Positions 1 to 6,938 of a stretch of 8,935 nt of DNA are shown piece by piece. The translations under genes were made by a program, and so were the position numbers. Where the stretch lies: contig CAIUBS010000065.1 in the NCBI GenBank assembly GCA_903897475.1, forward strand, positions 1 through 8,935. The letters run 5' to 3'. The notes under the pieces were generated by a model. It did no database searches. It was not told the DNA's origin and worked only from the letters and a program-made list of their open reading frames with translations. Origin of the DNA: an uncultured Actinomycetes bacterium (lineage in GTDB: Bacteria > Actinomycetota > Actinomycetes > Nanopelagicales > Nanopelagicaceae). How positions within the stretch are numbered: the stretch's first letter is position 1; each line of letters opens with the position of its first letter.

Positions 1-1349
1 CTTACATTGTTGCGCTAAATCCACTCATCATCGGTCTTGCTAAAGATGCTGATGGAAAATACATTGGCGGAGGCGATGCTCCTAATCTTGCATTAGTTGC
101 TGCAGCTACCGCACTTATCGCCGGCATTATGACCATATTAATGGGCGTAGTCGCTAACTTTCCATTAGCCATTGCAACTGGATTAGGTTTGAATACATTC
201 GTTGCCGTTGGTATTGCCTCAAAAATGACCTGGGCAGATGCCATGGGATTAGTTGTCCTAGAAGGCTTAATTATTTTACTCTTGGTGCTTACTGGATTCC
301 GCACAGCGGTGTTTAGAGCAGTGCCAACTCAATTAAAAATCGCTATATCTGTAGGTATTGGATTATTCATTGCCCTTATCGGATTAGTCGATGCAGGTTT
401 TGTTCGCAGAACCGGAACTGGTCCAGTGCCTGTAACTCTAGGCGATAACGGAAATCTGGTTGGTTGGCCGATTATTGTTTTTGCTTTCGGCTTGCTTCTA
501 ACCATTGCGCTTATGGTTAAGAAGGTGAAAGCTGCAATTCTGATTGGAATTGTTGCAGCAACTGCTCTGGCAATCGCCATTGAATCAGCTTTCAAGATTG
601 GACCATTATTTAATGGTGCAACAGGTGCGGTGAATCCAAAAGGTTGGAACTTAAATGTTCCTGCTATGCCAGAATCAATTGCGGCTACTCCAAGTTTTGG
701 AATCCTCGGAGATTTCAATTTGCTTGGTGGATTTGATCGTATATCACTGGTTGCAGCAGTGCTATTGGTCTTTACCCTTCTACTTGCAGATTTTTTTGAC
801 ACGATGGGAACAATGACTGCAATTGGTAATCAGGCAGGCTTAGTGGATAGAGATGGAAATGTAGAAGGTGCCAATCGCATTCTTCTAGTTGACTCTATTG
901 CTGCGGCCGCTGGTGGTGCTGGTTCAGTTTCATCCAACACTTCATATATCGAATCCGCTTCAGGTGTGGGTGAAGGTGCTCGCACCGGACTAGCCTCTGT
1001 GGTAACAGGATTGTTGTTCCTTTTAACAACCTTCTTAGCACCACTAGTCGCGGTCATACCTTATGAAGCTGCAACTCCAGCGTTGATTGTTGTTGGGTTC
1101 TTAATGATGACACAAATAAAAGGAATCGATTGGGATGACCTTGGAATTGCTATTCCTGCATTCCTTACAATCATTCTTATGCCGTTTACCTACAATATTT
1201 CAGTAGGTATCGGAGCTGGATTTGTTTCATTTGTTGTAATCAGATTATTCCAGGGCCGCACTAAGGAGATTAATCCTTTGATGTGGGTAGTCGCTGGACT
1301 ATTTATGATTTACTTCCTGCAATCTCCAATTAATATCTGGACAGCATAA
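1..1349 (+). CDS. NCS2-family (AzgA-like) purine permease, 5' end outside window
   Basis: This is an inner-membrane permease for nucleobases, probably adenine, guanine or hypoxanthine, driven by an ion gradient. The frame is open from base 3 and gives 448 visible residues ending in TAA at 1347-1349. The first residues, YIVALNPLIIG, match the early 'MAYIVVLNP' segment of AzgA/PbuG-type transporters, so roughly 30-45 residues lie before the window. The ATG at 129 is internal. Family landmarks in order are the GLGLN loop (visible residues about 60-64), ADFFDTMGTMTAIGNQAGL (about 262-280) and the substrate-site segment with SNTSYIESASGVGEGARTG (about 311-329). About a dozen hydrophobic segments alternate with short loops, and a longer polar stretch lies near residues 200-235. 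The gene ends 13 nt before a strong terminator. The AzgA subfamily is clear; the exact base transported cannot be told from sequence. Confidence 0.9.
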   Translation, partial: YIVALNPLIIGLAKDADGKYIGGGDAPNLALVAAATALIAGIMTILMGVVANFPLAIATGLGLNTFVAVGIASKMTWADAMGLVVLEGLIILLLVLTGFRTAVFRAVPTQLKIAISVGIGLFIALIGLVDAGFVRRTGTGPVPVTLGDNGNLVGWPIIVFAFGLLLTIALMVKKVKAAILIGIVAATALAIAIESAFKIGPLFNGATGAVNPKGWNLNVPAMPESIAATPSFGILGDFNLLGGFDRISLVAAVLLVFTLLLADFFDTMGTMTAIGNQAGLVDRDGNVEGANRILLVDSIAAAAGGAGSVSSNTSYIESASGVGEGARTGLASVVTGLLFLLTTFLAPLVAVIPYEAATPALIVVGFLMMTQIKGIDWDDLGIAIPAFLTIILMPFTYNISVGIGAGFVSFVVIRLFQGRTKEINPLMWVVAGLFMIYFLQSPINIWTA

Positions 1350-1362
1350 AGTCCTAGATCAG

Positions 1363-1394
1363 AAAAGGGTGGATACTTCGGTATCCACCCTTTT
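1363..1394. terminator. Bidirectional intrinsic terminator with UUCG tetraloop
   Basis: A perfect 14-bp stem is seen: AAAAGGGTGGATAC at 1363-1376 pairs with GTATCCACCCTTTT at 1381-1394, with loop TTCG closed by a C-G pair. The loop is the unusually stable cUUCGg tetraloop on the plus strand. Both strands end the stem in TTTT, so it can stop transcription from the permease on the left and from ung on the right. Its last two bases fall inside the ung stop codon. Confidence 0.88.
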
Positions 1395-2031
1395 ACCATT
1401 TTATTGGAGCAAGAGATTTATCAATTAATTTTGAGTTGATTCGACTAAATGGCCTAGATCCAAAAAAACCTCTGTATGCAGAAAGTGGACTTGGGTGCGC
1501 TGATGTGATCAAATTTTCTTGCCTAAAATATTTTGACATCTTTAGTGCCTGATTTCCCCAAAGTACCCCGATTGCATCTTTTTCTGCCACAAACTCAACA
1601 ATCTTCTCTGTGAAATTATGCCAACTGAGTTTCTCATGAGAGCCAGTTTGAGATGGCACTACGGTTAAAGTTCGATTGAGTAAAAGCACTCCTTGCTCAC
1701 TCCAATCCGATAAATCCCCATTAACTCTCTTATATCCAAGGTCGTTCTCTAATTCAGTAAAAATATTTCTTAATGATGCGGGCAGAACTGAAACCTCACG
1801 GCTTACAGAAAATGCTAAGCCCATCGCGTGCTTAGGGTTTGGATAAGGATCTTGCCCCATGATCAGTACTTTTACTGATTTTGGTGCAAGCTCTAGTGCA
1901 CGAAATACATTTCTAGCTTCTGGAAGAAATTTACCTTCGATATTGTTAGAGATCGTCTCTAACAACTTCAAATCAACAATGGGCTTCCAAGAATTTGGTA
2001 AGAAATCAATTAAATTAACGGGCACGAGCAA
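1393..2031 (-). CDS. ung: Uracil-DNA glycosylase (family 1 UDG)
   Basis: The enzyme cuts uracil out of DNA after cytosine deamination or dUTP misincorporation and starts base-excision repair. It shows the water-activating motif GQDPYP followed by NPKHAMGLAFS, the LLLNRTLTV strand, VLWG, and the DNA-intercalating HPSPLSAYRGFFGSRPFSR loop. The Pro in GQDPYP (His in E. coli) and the 'GSRPFSR' tail match the mycobacterial form as I recall it. I place the start at TTG 2031, giving 212 residues: AGGTG at 2041-2045 lies 9 nt ahead, and the N-terminus then matches actinobacterial Ung in length. GTG at 2025 (210 residues) is the main alternative. The in-frame ATG at 2094 would add about 21 residues lying wholly in the upstream ABC gene. 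The gene overlaps the ABC gene by 17 bp, so the two are probably co-transcribed and translationally coupled. Confidence 0.93.
   Translation of the reverse strand: MLVPVNLIDFLPNSWKPIVDLKLLETISNNIEGKFLPEARNVFRALELAPKSVKVLIMGQDPYPNPKHAMGLAFSVSREVSVLPASLRNIFTELENDLGYKRVNGDLSDWSEQGVLLLNRTLTVVPSQTGSHEKLSWHNFTEKIVEFVAEKDAIGVLWGNQALKMSKYFRQENLITSAHPSPLSAYRGFFGSRPFSRINSKLIDKSLAPIKW
1943..1965. repeat. Perfect inverted repeat inside ung
   Basis: A 10-bp perfect stem, TTGTTAGAGA at 1943-1952 and TCTCTAACAA at 1956-1965, surrounds a 3-base loop. It lies about 22-30 codons after the ung start, encoding residues around LLETISNN. There is no U-tract, so it is not a terminator. It could be an mRNA hairpin, an operator-like site, or chance; the sequence alone does not say which. 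Confidence 0.4.
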
Positions 2032-2797
2032 AAAACCGTCCACCTTCAGATTGAACTGATATAGGCAGACCATAAGCATGCGAAAGGTTTTCATCAGTAA
2101 TTACCGTATCAATCACCCCTTGCGCAACAACTGTTCCATCTTTAAGTAGTAGTGCATGTGTGGTGCCCGATGGAATTTCTTCAATATGGTGTGTCACAAT
2201 AACTGTTGCTGGCGCAAGTGGATCTTTTGCGAAGATCTCGATTCGCTTGAGAAGATCTTCCCGGCCGCCTAAATCTAACGATGAAGCGGGTTCATCAAGC
2301 AAAAGTAATTCAGGATCAGCCATTAGTGCTCTTGCAATTTGCACCCGTTTTTTCTCTCCATCGCTGAGTGATCCGAAATGGCGCTCACCAAGTTCACGAA
2401 CGCCTAAAGCCGTCAATAATGCCATAGCTCTTGATTCATCCCATAAATCATACTTTTCCTGCCATCTTCCCAGCATCGCATAAGCAGCTGTAAGAACAAC
2501 ATCTATAACCAATTCATCAGGAGGTAGTTGCTCAACTAATGCCGAGGAGGTTAAGCCAATTCTCGTGCGCAATTCAAACACATCTACTTTTCCTAACTGC
2601 TCTCCAAGAATTCTTATGTTCCCAATAGTCGGATGAATAAGAGAGGAGCAAACCTGTAACAAAGTAGTTTTGCCCGCTCCATTTGGCCCCAAGACGACCC
2701 ATCTTTGTCCCTCCAAGACCTGCCAATTAAGTGGTCCTAGTATGTTTTTATCGCCTCTTCGAACGCTAACATTATCGATCTCTAATATTGCGTTCAT
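2015..2797 (-). CDS. Orphan ABC transporter-type ATPase (ModF-like, COG1119 class)
   Basis: This is a single nucleotide-binding domain of 260 residues with no membrane part of its own. Numbered from ATG 2797, it has Walker A GPNGAGKTT (37-45), signature LSDGE (144-148), Walker B LLLLDEP (164-170), D-loop SSLD (172-175) and H-loop THH with His203. The region where most ABC ATPases have the Q-loop glutamine reads GLTSSAL (81-87), resembling the 'GLVSSAL' of ModF-like proteins. I start at ATG 2797 because homology begins at ILEIDNVSVRRGDKNIL; extending to 2869 would add 24 unmatched residues and run into serB on the other strand. The gene overlaps ung downstream and is divergent from serB. No permease or binding-protein gene is next to it. 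As I recall, an ABC ATPase (Rv3041c) also adjoins serB2 in M. tuberculosis. Its substrate, and whether it acts in transport at all, is unknown. Confidence 0.88.
   Translation of the reverse strand: MNAILEIDNVSVRRGDKNILGPLNWQVLEGQRWVVLGPNGAGKTTLLQVCSSLIHPTIGNIRILGEQLGKVDVFELRTRIGLTSSALVEQLPPDELVIDVVLTAAYAMLGRWQEKYDLWDESRAMALLTALGVRELGERHFGSLSDGEKKRVQIARALMADPELLLLDEPASSLDLGGREDLLKRIEIFAKDPLAPATVIVTHHIEEIPSGTTHALLLKDGTVVAQGVIDTVITDENLSHAYGLPISVQSEGGRFFARAR
2041..2045 (-). promoter_or_regulatory. Ribosome binding site deciding the ung start
   Basis: AGGTG (within AAGGTGGA) on the minus strand matches five bases of the Shine-Dalgarno sequence and lies 9 nt before TTG 2031 but 15 nt before GTG 2025. 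It sits inside the last codons of the ABC gene, as expected for a coupled start. Confidence 0.4.
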
Positions 2798-2805
2798 AAG
2801 GAAGA

Positions 2806-2811
2806 AAGATA
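2806..2811 (-). promoter_or_regulatory. Putative -10 box for a leaderless ABC-ung transcript
   Basis: TATCTT (TANNNT form) on the minus strand is followed by 8 nt and then the ABC gene's ATG at 2797. Transcription would start at or next to the A of the ATG. No convincing Shine-Dalgarno sequence precedes this ATG, which fits leaderless expression. No good -35 match is seen about 17 nt upstream, so the call rests on the -10 and its spacing alone. Confidence 0.35.
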
Positions 2812-2835
2812 CCTCGCCAGAGGGTGAAATATGGT

Positions 2836-2841
2836 TAATCT
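2836..2841 (+). promoter_or_regulatory. Putative -10 box for a leaderless serB transcript
   Basis: TAATCT lies 6 nt before the serB ATG at 2848, which places the expected transcription start on that ATG. There is no useful Shine-Dalgarno sequence ahead of it. A -35 element is not evident. The box is 24 nt from the divergent -10 box of the ABC gene, so the two promoters would overlap within the 50-bp gap. Confidence 0.4.
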
Positions 2842-2847
2842 GAGCCA

Positions 2848-4020
2848 ATGCCCGAAGGAAATATGTCAACCTTTACTGGATTAATTCTAGTTTCAGGCCA
2901 AGATAAGCCTGGTATTACACAACACCTCATGAAGGTGCTCTCTGAATTTGTTGTGAAAATTATTGATATTGAGCAAATAGTAATCCGCGACCGACTGCTA
3001 CTAACAGTTCTTATATCTCTCGATCAGGGGCATGCTGAAGCAGTCGTAGAAGACCTAAATGAACTTCAAGCAACCCTGGGCTTAGATATTGCTATTGATT
3101 TCGCATACCATAACGAAAAGCTTCAGGAATTAGATCACCTAAGAGTTGTGATTGTAGGCAAGGAGATTAAACCATCTGCGATCGCAATCATTGCGACTGA
3201 AATTGCAAAGTTAGGTGGAAACATTGAAGATATATACCGAACTTCAAGTGCGCCAGTTATGGCAGTCGAACTTGTTTTGTCATTACAAAATGATGCTATA
3301 AAGAAAGTTCAATCGGCTCTAGCAAAAGTGGCAGTCGAAAATGGCATCGATCTAGCTGTTGAACTGGGTGGCAGTGCACGAAATTTGAAGCGATTGGTTT
3401 TACTGGATATGGATTCAACTCTAATTGAACAAGAGGTTATTGATTTATTAGCAGAGTATTCAGGAAAGTCTCAAATTATCTCAGATATTACTGCCAAGGC
3501 TATGTCTGGTGAACTTGATTTTAAACAAGCATTAAGTGCAAGAGTTGAGTTACTAGCTGGTCTAGATGAATCTGTAATAGACCAAGTTCGCCAGAAAGTT
3601 ACATTGACTAAAGGGGCGCAGCAATTGATTACTGAATTGCATAATCTAGGGCATAAGGTTGGAGTAGTTTCTGGTGGATTTATTGACGTGATTGAACCAA
3701 TTCTGAAAGACCTAGAAATAGATTTTTATAAAGCGAACAAGCTTGAGATTTGCGATGGTAAATTGACTGGCAATGTTGTGGGTAAAGTAATCGATGGCTC
3801 AGAAAAGCTTGCGGTTTTAAGGGAGTTTGCAAGCAAGGAAGGAATTAATATCCAGCAAACGGTTGCTATTGGCGATGGAGCTAACGATCTGGAAATGATT
3901 CAAGCCGCAGGGCTAGGAATAGCTTTTAATGCCAAACCAAAAGTAGCGCAATCCGCAGATACCACTCTTAATATAAAAGATTTGTCTGCAGTATTACTAC
4001 TTATGGGAATTAACTCTTAA
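2848..4020 (+). CDS. serB: Phosphoserine phosphatase with two N-terminal ACT domains
   Basis: SerB hydrolyses O-phospho-L-serine to serine, the last step of the phosphorylated serine pathway, in the cytoplasm. The 390 residues hold ACT domain 1 (about 9-85, with LVSGQDKPGITQHL), ACT domain 2 (about 97-172) and a HAD phosphatase domain (about 182-390). HAD motifs are all present: DMDST with nucleophile Asp187 and acid/base Asp189, VVSGG with Ser275, Lys320 in GSEK, and GDGANDLEM with Asp343 and Asp347. The tandem ACT layout matches mycobacterial SerB2; ACT domains usually bind amino acids, so serine feedback is likely but not shown. ATG 2848 is chosen because a -10-like box sits 6 nt ahead. 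ATG 2863, with AAGGA only 3 nt before it, is an alternative that removes five residues. The stop codon lies inside the convergent rpe gene. Confidence 0.95.
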   Translation: MPEGNMSTFTGLILVSGQDKPGITQHLMKVLSEFVVKIIDIEQIVIRDRLLLTVLISLDQGHAEAVVEDLNELQATLGLDIAIDFAYHNEKLQELDHLRVVIVGKEIKPSAIAIIATEIAKLGGNIEDIYRTSSAPVMAVELVLSLQNDAIKKVQSALAKVAVENGIDLAVELGGSARNLKRLVLLDMDSTLIEQEVIDLLAEYSGKSQIISDITAKAMSGELDFKQALSARVELLAGLDESVIDQVRQKVTLTKGAQQLITELHNLGHKVGVVSGGFIDVIEPILKDLEIDFYKANKLEICDGKLTGNVVGKVIDGSEKLAVLREFASKEGINIQQTVAIGDGANDLEMIQAAGLGIAFNAKPKVAQSADTTLNIKDLSAVLLLMGINS

Positions 4021-4693
4021 TCTTGTCTAAAGCCAGTTGTCTTAATCTAATTAGCATTTGAGCTGGATCATTTGATTTAAAAACAGCACTTCCGGCCACA
4101 AAGCAGTTGGCTCCAGATTGTGCAGCTGTTTCGATCGTATACTCGGAAATTCCACCATCTACTTGCAAAAGTGGCTGAGGAGCGGAACATTTATCAATAT
4201 GTTCTCTAGCAATCTTTACTTTACTCATTTGATCTTGCATAAATGCTTGTCCTCCAAAACCCGGTTCTACTGTCATTATCAATAATAGGTCGATATGTTC
4301 TACTAGATCGGCAACCGCTGAAAACTCAGTCTTTGGCTTTATTGCGATGCCAACTTTAGATCCGTTCGACTTGATGTTTTCTATTGTCTTCTTGGCATCT
4401 TTAACCGCTTCTAAATGAAAAGTCACAGAATGACAACCAAATTGAGCATACTTAGGGCCCAGATTATCTGGATCTTCGATCATTAAGTGAGCATCAACCG
4501 GCAATTTTGAAAACGAAATTATCTCACTTGCTCTTGCCATTGAAAAAGTAAAATTGGGCACAAATTTGTTATCCATGATATCTAGATGCAAAAAATCTGA
4601 AACCGAGGATACCTTGGCAATCTCATTCTCAAGATCGTCAAAGTTGGCATTTAAAATACTTGGGCTCATAAATACTTGACCAGAACTAATCAC
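4010..4693 (-). CDS. rpe: Ribulose-phosphate 3-epimerase
   Basis: Rpe interconverts D-ribulose 5-phosphate and D-xylulose 5-phosphate in the pentose phosphate pathway. It is a TIM barrel of 227 residues, the usual length. Seen motifs are SPSILNANF (10-18), HLDIMDNKFVPN with metal ligands His36 and Asp38, DAHLM with His69, the phosphate loop EPGFGGQ (143-149) and VDGGI with Asp179, so the catalytic and metal set is complete. The GTG at 4693, 2 nt after the rsmB stop, is preferred over ATG 4669: residues 6-13, QVFMSPSI, align with the first barrel strand of E. coli Rpe, and the ATG would cut that strand. It is the last minus-strand gene before serB and overlaps the serB 3' end by 11 bp. No hairpin terminator is visible after it. 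Confidence 0.95.
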   Translation of the reverse strand: MISSGQVFMSPSILNANFDDLENEIAKVSSVSDFLHLDIMDNKFVPNFTFSMARASEIISFSKLPVDAHLMIEDPDNLGPKYAQFGCHSVTFHLEAVKDAKKTIENIKSNGSKVGIAIKPKTEFSAVADLVEHIDLLLIMTVEPGFGGQAFMQDQMSKVKIAREHIDKCSAPQPLLQVDGGISEYTIETAAQSGANCFVAGSAVFKSNDPAQMLIRLRQLALDKIKS

Positions 4694-4695
4694 AA

Positions 4696-6024
4696 TTATC
4701 CATTCTTTCGAAATAATGCCATGAACATAGCATCTGATTGATCTTTATGCGTCCACAATTGCATAGTTCCATCTTCTTGAATTCCAGCGGTATTTGAAAA
4801 TGGTGAGGAATTCAACGGCAAGATGCTCATTTGGGGAAAACTGCCAAGAAAATCAATTACTTGGCCTTTAGTTTCTGCAAGATGCGGTGAACAGGTTACA
4901 TACGAAATTATCCCGCCAGGTCTAAGTAATTCAAATGAACTAGCTAAGAGGTTCCTTTGCAGCGATACCAACTCCTTTAAATCACTTTGAGTCTTACGCC
5001 ATCTTGCCTCAGGACGTCGACGTAGTGCCCCTAAGCCAGTGCAGGGAGCATCAATGAGAATACGATCATACTTTGACGTAAAATTATTGGGATCAGTTCC
5101 GTCATTGATTACTACCAGATTATTCCCAATAACTCTTTTTACAAGCTCTGCTCTTTTTTGATTTGGTTCATTGGCTATGAACCTAGGAGAATCCTCTAAT
5201 TCTCTAATTGAGTAATAAAGATAAGCGGCTTTTCCCCCGGGACCAGCACACATGTCCAGCCATGAAAGATCTGGTTGATAGGTCTTTAAAAAATTCTCAA
5301 CAACAATTTGAGATCCTCTATCTTGAACACCAGCCCGACGTTCAATAATGGGGGCAAAATCTGAAGGTATAACGGGAATAGTAAATCCGTTGGTACAGCC
5401 AGCAATTCTTTCTGCACCTAAGGATAAGAACTCTTGATGAGTAGATTTTGTCGGCCAACTTACAACATCAGGGGCCGTAGGTATGTTATTTGCAATTAGT
5501 AATTTTTCCACTTCGTTCCAGTTTTTGAGTTGGTCATACAAAGCCGAAACTATCCATTCTGGATGGCTGTGTTGTATGGATAATCTTTGCAAATCAGGCA
5601 GTCTGGCTAGTTCACTTAGATCATCTCTATTTGTCGTGATTTTTCTCAAGATCGCATTTACATATGAGGCTTTAGATTCTCCCGCCACAAACTTTGCTAA
5701 TTCAACTGTCTCTGATACAGCTGCATGATCTTGCACCCTCATCTCTACAATTTGATGAATCCCAATTCTGAGTAGATCAACTATTTTTGTATCAAGTTCT
5801 TTGATTGGTCTATCAATGTATTTTGAAGCCAAATAGTCATGCTTTCCTTGCATTCTTAAAGTCCCATATGCCAACTCTGTAGCGAATGCTTTATCAGCCA
5901 TGCTTAATTTAGATTTGACTAAAAGCTGCGGTAATCTTAAATTTGCGTAAGCGCCCTCTCGATTTACTTGAGAGACTAGTTCATAAGCCACTAATCTCGA
6001 CTCGCTTGGCTTGGGTTTACCCAA
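4696..6024 (-). CDS. rsmB: 16S rRNA (cytosine-967 C5)-methyltransferase, NusB domain plus methyltransferase
   Basis: RsmB (also called Sun or Fmu) uses S-adenosylmethionine to methylate C967 of 16S rRNA (E. coli numbering). The 442 residues carry a NusB-like RNA-binding domain (about 7-133) and a Rossmann methyltransferase domain (about 165-442). Motifs are VQDRGSQIV (233-241), SAM-binding LDMCAGPGGKA (256-266), DAPCTGLGALRRRPEARWR (325-343) with Cys328, and VTCSPH with Cys378. The two cysteines are the nucleophile and release pair of the RsmB/Nop2 family. The start is TTG 6024, overlapping the end of fmt by 8 bp, with only a weak GGA nearby; translational coupling to fmt is the likely way it is started. 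GTG 11 codons further in is less likely because it would trim the first NusB helix. Confidence 0.94.
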   Translation of the reverse strand: MGKPKPSESRLVAYELVSQVNREGAYANLRLPQLLVKSKLSMADKAFATELAYGTLRMQGKHDYLASKYIDRPIKELDTKIVDLLRIGIHQIVEMRVQDHAAVSETVELAKFVAGESKASYVNAILRKITTNRDDLSELARLPDLQRLSIQHSHPEWIVSALYDQLKNWNEVEKLLIANNIPTAPDVVSWPTKSTHQEFLSLGAERIAGCTNGFTIPVIPSDFAPIIERRAGVQDRGSQIVVENFLKTYQPDLSWLDMCAGPGGKAAYLYYSIRELEDSPRFIANEPNQKRAELVKRVIGNNLVVINDGTDPNNFTSKYDRILIDAPCTGLGALRRRPEARWRKTQSDLKELVSLQRNLLASSFELLRPGGIISYVTCSPHLAETKGQVIDFLGSFPQMSILPLNSSPFSNTAGIQEDGTMQLWTHKDQSDAMFMALFRKNG

Positions 6025-6937
6025 GGTGTAAATCCGTACGCTTGCTCAATCCTCTAATAAACTCTCCCGCACTCATTTTGCTTCTTCCGGCAGGGGTCAG
6101 TTCCAATATTTCAATCACGCCATCGGCTGTTCCTACAAAAAATCTCTCATCCTTTATCAAAACTGAACCTGATTGAATTACTTGATCCATATCGCAAACT
6201 TGCAGTGAATCTAACTTTAACCTCATGCTGCTTAAGTTCGTCCAAATACCAGGATTGTGTGAAATGGCGCGATAAAGATTATAAATATTTTCTGCACTTT
6301 TTTTCCAATCTATCTGGCCATCATTTTTACTAAATTTAGGTGCTTTTGTTACGCCGAAATCAGATTGATGGTACGGTGAATGATTGGCTTCAATTAAATT
6401 CAAACATTCAGGTAATTTTCTGGCAGCTAAACTACTAAGAATTGACAATACCTCCTCAGTTTTAGCATCCTTATCCAAATCAATCTCGTGCGTTAAATAA
6501 ATAGGACCAGTATCCATTCCCTTGTCCAATTTAAAGATACTTAATCCGCTCTTATTTTCACCAGATAAAATACTCCATTGAACTGGTGCAGCACCTCGCC
6601 ACTTCGGAAGTACTGAAAAATGTATGTTTATCCAGCCAAATTTTGGCTTAGCCAAAAGATCTTCTGACACTAATCTTCCGAAAGCTATCGTAATAATTAG
6701 ATCAGGCCTCAAATCATCAAGTATTTTAGATAACGCTATGTCATCTATAGGTTTGAATAACCTAATTTCACGATCATCAACCCAGGAAGCCAAAGAGTTG
6801 GGTTCTATCTGTTGGCCACGACCGACTGGCTTATCAGGGTTAGTTATAACTCCAAGTAATTCATGAGACTCAAAATTTTCTAATAAAGATATTACCGGTT
6901 GAGCTACTAACGATGAAGAAGCAACAAGTAACTTCAA
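6017..6937 (-). CDS. fmt: Methionyl-tRNA formyltransferase
   Basis: Fmt moves a formyl group from 10-formyltetrahydrofolate to initiator Met-tRNA. Numbered from TTG 6937, its 306 residues are near the usual length of about 310. The catalytic set is present: Asn104 and His106 in INIHFSVLPKWRGAAP, and Asp142 in GMDTG. The C-terminal tRNA-binding domain shows KAPKFSKNDGQIDW, RAISHNPGIWT and PAGRSKMSAGEFIRG. The N-terminus is unusual: the almost universal FAGTPEFA after the first strand reads VASSSLVA here, while NPDKPVGRG just after it is normal. TTG 6937 is 1 nt after the def stop and gives MKLLVASS, matching the family's first strand. TTG 6955, inside def, would add six residues. There is no clear Shine-Dalgarno, so coupling to def is likely. 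Confidence 0.93.
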   Translation of the reverse strand: MKLLVASSSLVAQPVISLLENFESHELLGVITNPDKPVGRGQQIEPNSLASWVDDREIRLFKPIDDIALSKILDDLRPDLIITIAFGRLVSEDLLAKPKFGWINIHFSVLPKWRGAAPVQWSILSGENKSGLSIFKLDKGMDTGPIYLTHEIDLDKDAKTEEVLSILSSLAARKLPECLNLIEANHSPYHQSDFGVTKAPKFSKNDGQIDWKKSAENIYNLYRAISHNPGIWTNLSSMRLKLDSLQVCDMDQVIQSGSVLIKDERFFVGTADGVIEILELTPAGRSKMSAGEFIRGLSKRTDLHLG

Positions 6938-6938
6938 A

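Noticed and set aside
129..131. ATG as the start of the purine permease
   Set aside because: The frame is open back to base 3 and the upstream residues (YIVALNPLIIG) match the conserved N-terminal part of the family, so this ATG is internal.
329..802. Long open frames antisense to the permease and to other genes
   Set aside because: They lie opposite well-supported genes, have no recognisable motifs, and their composition fits the reverse of a hydrophobic coding sequence.
2032..2094. N-terminal extension of ung to ATG 2094
   Set aside because: The added residues lie wholly in the ABC gene and have no match in UDG proteins as I know them; TTG 2031 has a ribosome binding site and gives the expected length.
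2251..2260. GAAGATCTTC palindrome inside the ABC gene
   Set aside because: It is short, within coding sequence, and expected by chance.
2798..2869. Extension of the ABC gene to 2869
   Set aside because: The 24 extra residues are not ABC-like and would overlap the start of the divergent serB.
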